From positions 150,934-214,933 of the forward strand of contig QAOA01006583.1 in assembly GCA_003255065.1 (NCBI GenBank): a stretch of 64,000 nucleotides of DNA. The letters run 5' to 3'. Below are positions 22,994 to 34,795 of the stretch, in pieces. Origin of the DNA: Cercis canadensis. Its lineage: Eukaryota > Streptophyta > Magnoliopsida > Fabales > Fabaceae. Each line of letters opens with the position of its first letter. Position 1 is the stretch's first letter. The position numbers and the translations under genes were made by a program. The notes below the pieces were generated by a model that ran no database searches, was not told the origin of the DNA, and saw only the letters and a list, made by a program, of their open reading frames with translations.

Positions 22994-25900
22994 ATGGAGG
23001 ATACTGGGCTAGCAATGAAGTCAGGGAAGCTTCAGAGGCTCAAATGCTCCGTGAAGAACTATGATTGGGGTCGACCTGGTCGAGACTCCCAAGTTGCTAG
23101 GCTCTTTGCTCTGAATTCTGGGTCCGAATTTGAACCCGAGAAGCCGTATGCGGAGCTTTGGATGGGTACCCATGATTCCGGGCCGTCGTTTTTGGTCTCA
23201 GCCGGTGAAAATGGCGTCTTGGTTGGCTCTGAAACTGTGACCCTTAAGTCATGGTTGTCGAAAAACCCTAATGTGCTTGGCAAAAAGGTCTTGGAGAAGT
23301 GGGGTTGTGATCTCCCTTTCTTGTTCAAGGTATGATCTTCTTAATTCGGTGTATGTGGGGCTGTGAATTTTCCCCACAGAATGGAATTTTGAGTGGTAAT
23401 TGAGAAAGGGAATTCTGGGCACTGTTAGAATTCTGTGTTTATTGGTCCTTTTGTGTTATAGGTACTTTCAGTGGCAAAGGCGTTATCTATACAGGCTCAC
23501 CCAGATAAGGAGTTGGCCAGGACTTTGCATAAGTTGCAGCCTGATGCTTATAAGGATGGAAATCACAAACCTGAGATGGCTCTGGCAATGACAGAGTTTG
23601 AGGCTCTTTGTGGGTTTATCAGTCTTGAGGTATTGTACTCTGCAGAATTTTTTTTTTTTTTAAAAAATTTAAGAAAAGATTATATAAGCGTGTGATACGG
23701 GAATTAAGCTTGCTTTATCATATGGGAATTTTAAACAGTGTCATGAACTATTTTTTATTCATGTTCAAAGAATTTTGAGCCTTATAATAAGATAATAAGT
23801 TGGGTCATCTCGAATTGTTTTTCTCCACGGCATTGTTAATGATGGCGATTTACTAACTAGAGTTTGTGATTGAATCATTGAGAAATTAATATATTAAACC
23901 CGTGTAGTTTATCTTAAATTGGTGTTTATGCACTTAAGGTGATTGGATAAGAACTGCCTACCTCGTAGGTATATTTTCATAATGACTGTGATTGGACTAA
24001 TTTTTTCTCTCAACTTTTCATGAAAGTGCCAGTTACATATCCTGCTGTTAACAGGTTCCTGTCTGGTTCAAGAAGAAAGTATGATACCTGTGATGGTCAA
24101 CCAAGCAACGAAGTTAGAACATCATATGAAAAGATCAAATGATAACTACGTTAATAATAATAATTAAAGAGAGCTACCTTTAGATAGTGGAAGTTTGCCA
24201 CCTTCAAATTGTAGATCTGTCTGTGTGGGGCTGCCAAACTATTTTGATTGCTTGTGTTTGTGGTTTTGACGATATTGGTTTGGTGGTGGGGTTTTATTGA
24301 TGATGTGCCTGTGTTACTTTCTGTTGGTTGACCAGCATTTCTGCCACTGCATGATTTGTATGTACAAATTGGTGTAATAGCCAATAATTTGGGGGTTTTG
24401 ATTAGAGGAACTGATTTAATTACTTTATGAGTATGATACTGCCATGATTTATTTTTATAAATCTTTTAGCTGGATGAACGTTCAAATTTTTGACCTTTTT
24501 TCTAATGCATGAAAAAGTGTACTCTATGCAGCTATTCTTGTCAGCCTTTGACGGTTTCTATTCTAATTCAGTAGTGAGTTTTTGCTTTAATTTAAGGAGA
24601 TAAGAAAGTTTATTTGTAAAATCAAGCAAGACAGAAAGAAACCAAGCGGCTCTTTGACTGCTTGAGAGCCAAAATCTTCACTTTAGACTCTCTAGTTTGA
24701 AATGGATTGAGATCTGACCTTCATCCAATACATCTATAATTCAAGATCTGTTTACCTATCTATAATTCAAGATCTGACGTTCATCTATGGTTGTTGGATG
24801 CTTCTCAGGCAGATTAGTGAGGTTTTTCTTTCCTTTCTTTTTCTCTCTCTCAAGTTAAAATTTGTCTTTGATAACCTAGGCCTGTAGGCAATGTTGTTGA
24901 TATTTAACGTTGGACATCTTCTAGTTGTTTTTCTCTTCAAAGTTTGTTTTGGTAATCCTATAAATACATCCGTGCTGGAAATACATTTGTGTTGTGAGCT
25001 GTTCAGGAAGGTCCATTATCCAATAGTAGGTGACATATGGCCAAAAAGAAAAGAAAAAAAAAAGTAGGTGAGAAGTGTGTGTTTACAACTGTGATAAAGC
25101 TAAATTCCATGCAGCTTCCTACTCCAATCTCTCTCCCTCTCTCTCTTTTATTGTTATTATTATTAAATGCTGCAACACCCAAAACCTAAAATTCCAGGAC
25201 ACTCTTGCGGAAGAGAAGAAGCCTCAACCTCTTTCAGTTTCTTTTTCTTTTATGGAAAAGAACTTTTGAGACTGAAAGCATGTGGAGAGTCTTATCATCC
25301 AAAATATCTGGCAATGATACTCTTTAAGACATGATGATTCTTGGAGTTGCCATGTGTTAATTTCAAAATTTTTGGACCTTCATTTCTATGATACGAAGCC
25401 CAAGGTTGAACTTTTTTTATTGAAAGGTGTAGGTCTCTGAGACTTTCTGCCACTTTTGTTTGGTCCGTGATAGTTCTTATTTTTCTGTCTAATTGCAGCT
25501 ATCTTTTAAATTTACATGCCAATGAACTATGAACAATGAACTCTGTTACAAAATTGACGTAGCAGATGATTAGTTTTCTTCTTCGTTTTTATTTTTATAT
25601 TATGTTTTTTGGGCCCTTTGGAGGGGCTAAAGCTTGTTTATGGCAGATGCAAAGACTTTATTGACTGGTCAAATTCATTTGTATGTTATTATTCACCTGG
25701 AGCTACTTTCTGTGTTTCTATTCAGGAGCTTAAGGCTGTGCTTCATGCTGTTCCTGAGATTGTGGAACTGGTTGGGACTGAAGATGCAAACCTGGTCTTA
25801 AAGATCAATGATCAGGATGGTGAAGAGACAGTAAAACCTGTTTTGCAGGCAGTTTTCACCCAACTCATGTCAGCGAGTGAAGATAGAGTAACTGAAGTAA

Positions 25901-28034
25901 TAGACAGATTGAAAGATCGTCTGCATACAGAAAGCCAGGTTGGTTGACAACTTGCGTTATTTTTTATGAAAATTTTAGCTTATGTGCAAATTTATCTTGT
26001 GATTTTTATGCCTTTATCCCTTACAGTTGTTTGAATATTATAGCTAATGTTTGTTAAAGTAAAAATGACTCTTGACCTTTAACAGAGTTATGTCATGTTA
26101 TCTTCTTCTCAGAGAGTATTAAATGTATATGGTTTTTAGTCTGTTGTTACAGTCAGGTGATATCCATGGTCTATGGGAATAAATACTACTTTTGGCAGTC
26201 AGTCTTTTGATTACAATCAATCTTGAAGTCCTTGCTTTGTTTCCTTTATTAGTACATTGGATCTAGGTATTGAGGCAGCTGTAATGTCTTGCTGACATTG
26301 CATTTGATATGAATTAATCTCCTTAAGTTGCTGTAGAAATAATAGTTTTTTGTTTATTATTTTAATTNCAATCCTGAAGTCCTTGCTTTGTTTCCTTTAT
26401 TAGTACATTGGATCTAGGTATTGAGGCAGCTGTAATGTCTTGCTGACATTGCATTTGATATGAATTAATCTCCTTAAGTTGCTGTAGAAATAATAGTTTT
26501 TTGTTTATTATTTTAATTTTTTAATATATAAATGTATACATGTTATCAGCATGCTTAATCAATACCATGTTATTCTCTTTTTTTGCATTAGGTGAGGCAG
26601 TTGACTGGTAAGGAGCAGCTGGTGCTGCTGTTGGAAAAGCAATACCCAGCTGATGTTGGCGTCATATCAGCCTTTTTCCTTAACCATGTGAAACTCAATC
26701 CGGGTGAAGCCCTGTATCTTGGGGCAAATGAACCCCATGCATATATATCTGGTGAGTGTGTCGAATGCATGGCAACCTCAGACAATGTTGTTCGAGCAGG
26801 CCTTACTCCCAAATACCGAGATGTTCAGACTCTCTGTTCCATGCTCACATACAAACAGGTAAATGATATATAAGGCTGTCATTGTTGCTTCTCAGCCAGA
26901 TATTAAGTGTCCTGTGGGACTTCACTATATTTGATACAATTGTTGGCAAGAACTTGCTAATTAATCTAATTTAGCTTACTAGAGATTATATACCTCCGTA
27001 AGATCAGGCATACGGGGAGACTCTAGTTTTTGTGTTTCATTTGAAAATTCAAATTGGCAATATGTACTCTTCTACTCTATCCAATAATGAAAGCCATCCA
27101 GGCTCTGCTGGAGGGGTACAATGATCTTCATTCCAAGGGAAAAATCCTTGGTCGCGGCGCTGTTCCCTTAAATTTTTTAACAATAGCATCTTGAAACATG
27201 TCTCCCTTAGAAACTAGATAGATAATAAGTAAAGACATCATATTTATTGGTTTTTTTTTTTCTATTTTGCATTAACCTCTTTCATCTTGCATTCTCCAGT
27301 TGCTGCTTCTTTCTCTATCATTTCTGTTGTTTTTTTATTTGGTTTTTGATTTGAGCTATCTATTTATTATGGAGAATTTTAATGACTTGTGTGCCCAAAC
27401 CACGCATGGCATACCAAGATTTTCAATAGAAGCGGAGTTTCTATCTCGGTCAATTTAAATTTCTGTTATTTGGGGAACTCATTCCGTGTAGTTTCTCTGG
27501 CACAAACAGAGTTTCCATTTCAATTTCATCACAACACTCTGATTAATCAGTAATGATACTTAGTTCATGCAATATTGACTAAACCATGGACTAATGCATA
27601 CACATTTGAATATCATCTAGTTTTGTTTGTACTCATGCAGTGACTCAGTGTTGATGACATCCTTATGTGGTACTCAGTTTTTTATGTCATTTCTCCTATA
27701 TCTGTGTCTGTTGCAGGGTTCTCCCGAGATCCTGCAAGGCGTTCGTCTAAATCCATATGTAACTAGGTACCTCCCGCCATTTGATGAGTTTGAGGTTGAT
27801 TGCTGCATTCTTCCTCAAGGCAAAACAGTGGTGTTTCCAGCAATCCCAGGTCCTTCCATCTTTTTGGTCGCGGCTGGCGAAGGAATGATGGATACAGGAT
27901 CACCCAAAGGACATGTAGTCACTGAAGGCGATGTCCTTTTTGCAGCAGCTAACACTGAGATTAGTGTCACTAGTGCATCTGAGTTGCATCTGTATAGGAC
28001 AGGGGTTAACAGTAGATTTTTTCAAGCTCACTAA
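22994..28034 (+). CDS. PMI: Mannose-6-phosphate isomerase, type I (phosphomannose isomerase)
   Basis: Interconverts fructose-6-phosphate and mannose-6-phosphate. This is the first committed step to GDP-mannose, used for glycans and ascorbate, and the enzyme is a cytosolic zinc enzyme. Five coding exons, all in phase 0: 22994-23329, 23462-23629, 25726-25938, 26592-26858, 27717-28034, giving 433 aa, the usual plant length. Type I signatures are complete: KNYDWG near the N-terminus, QAHPDK (Gln123, His125, metal ligands), DGNHKPE (Glu150), EPHAY (His288) and the family signature [18 protein letters not shown] with Arg307. The start is the first ATG after the leader and matches where the family begins. 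Intron 2 is 2.1 kb. Intron 3 contains an N (26368) flanked by a 150-bp repeat, which does not touch coding sequence. It appears intact. Confidence 0.97.
26218..26518 (+). repeat. 150-bp N-joined repeat in isomerase intron 3
   Basis: Bases 26218-26367 recur at 26369-26518 with almost no change, separated by one N. Likely an unmerged contig overlap within the intron. The 102 bases just upstream (26111-26212) also appear at 15791-15892. Confidence 0.8.
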
Positions 28035-29111
28035 AATTCAATGCAGCACAGCAATTTTTCTTTAGGGCTCCGATTAATGTGGTCAAATGCCTTTATAAGT
28101 TAAATATGCCTTTTTGTGTTATATGAAATAGCAGCAGTTGGTTCTGGGTGTACAAAAGCAAAGAGATTATAACAAGTATACTGAGGGAGAAGTGGGTATG
28201 TCTTGTATTCTGCTCCAATTCATTTCCTGTTCATAAGATGTACGTCAATATTTAAGAGTCAATAAAGATGTATTCATTTATATTATTTATTAATAAAAAA
28301 GAGATGTATTCATTTATATTATTTATTAATAAAAAAAATGCGGTGGTAACAAATATTTTTATGTGATTTTGTTAAGATCTGTAGTGAATTGATCAAATTT
28401 ACCTTATATAATTATAAATAAAACAAATTTATCTGTCAACAATTTTCGTCTTTACTATTCTTATTCATTGTATAGAAAATAAAATTGATTTGCACATATT
28501 TAATAGAAGCGTAATTTCTGTCTCCATTGATTCATATTATAAGGTATGAAAACATTTATAAATTGTATTGTACCTATTGTTCCATCGAATTTAGTGAATA
28601 TAATAGTCAATTGAAACTAAAAATTTCAATGTAAAGATCTCTAAAACTTCTTCATTATTCTCATCTTCATTCCCATTCACGGAATTCAATAACTAAATCA
28701 TCAATTCTAAAATGTTCAATTAGAAAATACCCTTTTTCCAATTCTTCACATGAATAAATTTGAACTTTCTACAGATTATTTTTAATTTGTAAACCTCTAG
28801 TAGATAAGAGAATATAGAATGAATATGGGTAGACTTTCACTTACATGGAAACTAGATTGCCCATAAACACCTGACAACAGAAGCACATTAGGCATAAGAT
28901 TTCACCCAAAATGATTACAATATAAACTTACATCCGCATCAGGCAAACTCTAGTCTTGAGCTTATAGAAAATATACTCTCAGTAATAGTTTTGATGTTAC
29001 CTAGGTAAACAGGCATTAAGCAAAATCCCCAAAATCAAAATTTTGAACAAAAAAAAACATAATTTGTGATGTTCCAATAGAAAATTGTTGCACTAAGATA
29101 CAAGAACTACT
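28035..29111. other. Intergenic region between convergent PMI and eS7 genes
   Basis: Contains the 3' flank of PMI, then a 42-base unit tandemly repeated twice at about 28263-28337 (core ATGTATTCATTTATATTA). The dispersed segment 28385-28725 shared with 7105-7430 follows. The rest is AT-rich and contains the 3'UTR of the eS7 gene just above 29111. No further gene seen. Confidence 0.7.
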
Positions 29112-30098
<987 letters not shown>

Positions 30099-30944
30099 TT
30101 TGGTCAACCTGTATCATGTTGTAAAAGACAGCATCACAATATATTACATAGGAAACAATTCTATGCTTATAAACTATAGCAATCACAATAACTAACTTCC
30201 AAAACACTGTTACAAGTCACTTAAATTTTTCATACCAGTAATTGCTAAAGCTTGGGTATGATAGCTCAAGGTAAAAACACAAACTCAGCATATAGAAATA
30301 AACACAAAGGAACCACCCATGTCAAGATTTTCACTAATGTACACTCATGTTTAGACAATTACATATAATTCACCAGAAAATTAAACGGCTGTTTTAACTC
30401 TCGTAAGCAATATCAAGAAAATCATTGAAGAACATCTCCATAATAATAGACATACAATTACCAAATAAAAACTTGAAAAGATTCTGCCCAGGTTTATACA
30501 AGGCAAAGAAATTGGCTTTACATCGTTCTCCATTAAGTAACAACAGTCAATCTATCTCTTAATTTCCACAAAGAGACTTCATCTACAATCACTTCAAAAA
30601 TAAATCATTCATAAAACAGACAAAAGCAAACTAATAAACAAGGCCTACAAGACAAATCCCAACAAATTCTAGAAGCAAAATAATCCCATCAAGAAAATAA
30701 CTACGAGCAAGTCCAGAGGGCATTAACATTGAAAACACAAAACATAAAAAGGACTCCTTTTCTAGATACCCAGCAACCCAATGAAGGGAAAGAGAAAATA
30801 ACAAATCGGATTCTCCATTATATAACTTCAAAGTGAAATTTAACTTCAATTTCGTGTTAAATCCCATATACCTAATAAGCCCAGTGAGAGAATAGATGAA
30901 AGGAGAAGAGCGAAAGGTGGTAACGACGATAAGAGAAAACGTAC

Positions 30945-31060
30945 CAGATGGTGAACCCAAAGTGTGGAGACGCTGGTGCTGTGAGAAGAACCCTACCTTC
31001 AGTTAAAGGGGACAGAGGAGTAAGAAGGAGGCGGGATAGAAGGATTATATAGGGTGAACA
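30945..31060 (-). promoter_or_regulatory. eS7 promoter and 5'UTR exon
   Basis: On minus, CTATATAAT (31052-31044) is a good TATA box, placing initiation near 31015. The leader then reads through CCCCTTTAACTG, a pyrimidine-rich TOP-like start, and GTAGGGTT, the inverse of the telo-box core AACCCTA. It ends at a donor GTACG after 30945. The matching acceptor is CAG before 30108, ten bases ahead of the start codon. Confidence 0.65.
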
Positions 31061-31099
31061 AATCGTAGCGTTAAGGTTGCCCTAATTTTGGACGGCGAA

Positions 31100-31994
31100 G
31101 ATTTTTATTCATTTACTTTTTATTTTTTTTTTCTCCGATGGTAACACAGTAACACTGGCAAAGCATTGATGTACTTTTTTTTTTTTTAAGAAATTAGAAA
31201 AATAAGACAATTACCAGGTCAAAAAATTTGGTGAGAATATTGAATCTTAGGAATTAATATTATTTAATAACTACTTTATATATATATAAAATAAAAATAA
31301 AAATATTATACATATTATGATTTTAATTTGATCAATTTAAGTCTTTTCTGAACAATTTAGATTTCATTTTGTCTCACAAATATAAGGAACAGTGATAATT
31401 TGGGGATGAGGTTACTATTTCTCTATGCTTAATCAAATATCCTTATTGAGCATTTTTTTTTGATAATGAATATCCCTATAGTGTTTTGTAAATATTTATC
31501 TCTAAAATATTATATAATTTTCTAACTTTATGAACGTATTAATACAGAAATTAAAGAAAAAAATTTAATTTGTTAGTTGTATTATTTGAATTCGAGAAAT
31601 TTTAAGTAATTTTAATATGAGTTAATAATGAAAAATTTGAATACTTTTCAGTTTTCACCAATTTTTAAATTAAAAATAAAATAATGTAGCATGCATAATA
31701 TATACAAGAGAGGATTTATATTTTAAAATTGTTATTTAAATAAAAGTTTCACTATATTACATAAGTACAGGAACTTCGCATGCATCACTTCTCCATAATG
31801 AATAATTGCTGTATTTTTCAAGATATATACATCATTTGATAATTAAGCAAACCACCTCATTTATGCACAACACTTTTTGTGTTTACTAGAAGATTTGAAG
31901 CAGATATAGAGTGCTAGTATTGAGTAACGTTATTTACCTCAATTGATTTTAATAAATATAAATAATAAAATATTTTATCTAGGGGTGAATTTTA
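31100..31994. other. AT-rich intergenic DNA
   Basis: Homopolymer and AT-rich sequence with no open frame of note and no repeat family recognised, until the MITE beginning at 31995. Confidence 0.6.
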
Positions 31995-32393
31995 GGGTCT
32001 CTTTAGGAGTTTGAAGTGAGGGGAAAAAAATGAGAGAAGAGGAAAGAGAGGAAAAGGAAAGGAAGAGAAAATAAAGGGTTTTATTCTCTTTTATTTGGAT
32101 GATTAAAATGAGCAAAAATAAAAAAAAAAAAAAAAATCCTATTGTAAAATATTTTTACTAGTTTACTTTTTTTTTAAAAAAAAGATGTATAATAGTCATT
32201 TTAATATATTTTATCTCCAAACCCTTCAATTTAGAAGAACACAAAAATGAACCAAAAAATGAGTGTGGGGGTTGCATCTTACCCATCGGTCTCCTATCTT
32301 TCTTTAAGATAAATCTTCCAAACAAGGGAGAGTGAAACTTTATTCCTCCTTTCTCCTTTCATTTCCCCTCTAAAGTAATTCCCAAACAAACCA
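31995..32393. mobile_element. Tourist-like (PIF/Harbinger-type) MITE
   Basis: Flanked by a 3-bp duplication TTA (31992-31994 and 32394-32396). The imperfect terminal inverted repeats are GGGTCTCTTTAGGAGTTTG at left and the inverse of TGGTTTGTTTGGGAATTAC at right. The interior is a purine-rich left half (GAGAGGAAAAGGAAAGG) and a complementary pyrimidine-rich right half. About 400 bp, non-coding. A related element lies at 52249-52709. Confidence 0.7.
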
Positions 32394-32710
32394 TTAGTTT
32401 GAACCCCTTAAATGTACCGGTGATCAAGCATGCCAAAACTGAACGAGAATTAATCTCACACAAAAAATTAAAAAAAAATATATAAATAATAAAATAGGTG
32501 ATATGTGGAGCATGCNTGCTTGTTAAGAAGTAATTTTGGAATAGAAAAAATTCATTAGGTGAGGTTTAAATCTCCTGTTGTTATGTAACAAACTAAAAAA
32601 CAAATATAGAAGGAAATTCAAATTCTACTTATTTTAATTTTGAAATAAAATTTGAATTTATTTGATCAGACTAGTAATTCAAGTTCAAAAGTAGAACCAA
32701 TCCAATTTTT

Positions 32711-33683
32711 GGATCAAGTACTTCAATAATGTAATTTTAAATCTTATTTACACAAATACAGTAGTTTTGAAACTATTTCCTTGGTTATGGCAATTTTGAT
32801 TTTTTTATCATGTCTTTTTCTAAAAAATGATGAGAGAGAACATTGTTGAGTGTTGCAATTGGAGAAGTTGTGGTACCCTACTAGTGTCGCAATATAGTAT
32901 GTCATAACTATCTGTGTGCCGCAAGCTCCTAATTTTGACACCCAACACAACCAACCAAGTTCAAGTTGCGGCACTCAACACTTAACCAAGTTCAAATTGT
33001 AGCACTTAACAAAATGTGAAATTGCAACACTAAACAAGCATTAAAGGCCAAATTGCAGAACTCCGAGAGGGCCAATTACGAAACTCAACAAGCCAAATTG
33101 CGGCATTGTTGAGTGGTGCAAATTCCCCATTTGCAACACTAAACAGTAACATAGTTTGGTAATTGCGACACTCAATAGTGCCATAACATATTCCTTTTTT
33201 TTTTTTTTTTTTTTCTTNNNTTTTTTTTTTTTTTTTTTCTCCTAGTGATTCTTCTCCATGATTCTCTTTTTTCTCCTCACCCAGTGTCACAATTTGGGTA
33301 ACAATTTTGCAATTAAAATTGTGTAATATATTTTAAATTGCGTAACGACATTTCTTATTGCAATTTGCAAAACTCCCTTATGTGTCAAAAGTTGGTTATG
33401 CGGAATTGAGCTTATGTCGCAATTTCACCTATAATGAAGTGCTGCATTTTTATCCTTTAGTTGATTGTTGAGTGACGCAATATGGATGGTTCAGTGCCGC
33501 ATTTTCATGTGTCGCAAATTGGGAGCTTGTGGCATATTGCGACACTCAACAATGTTCTCTCTCATCGTTGTTCAAAAAAAGAAATAATAAAAAATCAAAA
33601 TTACCATAACCAAGGAAATGGTTTCAAATCTACTGTATTTGTGTAAATAGGATCCAAAATTGCATTATTAAAGTACTTGATCC
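32711..33683. mobile_element. Large foldback element rich in a GCAACACTCAA motif
   Basis: The ends are inverse to each other (GGATCAAGTACTT at left, AAGTACTTGATCC at right). The arms pair for at least 170 bases, through the AACATTGTTGAGTGT motif near 32842-32856 and its inverse near 33541-33555. The interior carries a dozen or so variants of a motif like TTGC(A/G)ACACTCAACAA in both orientations. Poly-T and NNN (33218-33220) near the middle mark an assembly-difficult hairpin. No transposase is seen. The family is not recognised. Confidence 0.7.
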
Positions 33684-34119
33684 CCAATAGTTCCTCTCCA
33701 GCTCAATGACTAGTCCAATTTTAATAATTATGCATGTAAATTACTAGGTCAATTAATTCATTTGTGTGGTATTATAAGCTTAAGAAATTAGAACCTTGCC
33801 ATCCAATTTTTATAGTTAAATTAGATTTAACACAAAATAGGTGGTGAACTTATGTTTTATCATCGATTCAACTTTAAAAGACATTTTTGTTTTTGGTTAC
33901 AGTTTCAAGAACATTTAAAGATTTATGATTATTCCTTAAAGTAGTAACCTTTGCTTTGATCACATTTTAATTTTAAAATGGTTTTTGCAGAAGAGTAGGG
34001 GCATTTTGACACAAATATTACATTGTACAAAAATATTTACCCAAATATAACAAGTTTCAAAGTATTTATACAAATATTACACTTTTTAAAAATTCAAAAA
34101 TTAAAAAAAAAAGATTTCA

Positions 34120-34430
34120 GACACGTGGGACCCACCGGACACGCTGTGGGCCTCACGACGTGTCCACGTGGACACGCCGTGAGGCCCATGGTGTGTCCCA
34201 ATAGGCCAAATCCGTCAGTTGTTCCAGAGTTATGGGCCCCGTGTCATTGAAAAAGCACTCCGTGTTAGTGGAAAAAGCTGAGTTCTGGCGTATTGAGAAG
34301 GAACACGTCGCCACTCTCATGGCATGTCGCCATAGAAGCTGCCACGTGGCATACGGCGATTCGTTTTTTGAGTAATGGCGTGTCGGGGCCCCATGGCGTG
34401 TCTGAATGCTATATAAGCCGTCATCTGTGC
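34120..34430 (+). promoter_or_regulatory. Left-arm subterminal repeats and transposase promoter
   Basis: The motif GACACG(C)CGTG or its inverse GGCGTGTC occurs at least six times between 34130 and 34405, often as close inverted pairs, as in transposase-binding subterminal regions. TATATAAG at 34410-34417 follows. Transcription would begin about 30 bases later, some 350 bases before the first transposase codons. Confidence 0.5.
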
Positions 34431-34795
34431 AGAGTTCATTTGTGCCGAGAAAAAAATTGAGACAACATCAAGTTAGAGAGTCTTGAGCGACCAGCAAAGG
34501 CATTCTGGAGTTTTAAGTTTTCAGATTTTAGAATAAAAGTGCTTGTCTAAGGTTCTATTCAAAGTTTGTGAAGCAATATTATATAAGGTGCGTTAAAATT
34601 TTAATTATTGTTTAATTTTAATAGTTAATTTTTTTTTTTTGGTTGTACAATTTATATACGTTAATTTGAAAGTGTTAATATAAATATAATATTATAAAAT
34701 TTATATACTGTATATAAAAATTTTTAATATAATTTTTTTTAGAAGATAAATAATATNTAAAATTTAGAATAAATATACTAATTTTCATATACTAT

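Noticed and set aside
24151-24384. 77-codon frame on minus inside the PMI gene
   Set aside because: Falls in PMI intron 2, antisense, with low-complexity content.
30631-30960. 109-codon frame on minus upstream of eS7
   Set aside because: Lies within the eS7 5'UTR intron. Chance frame.
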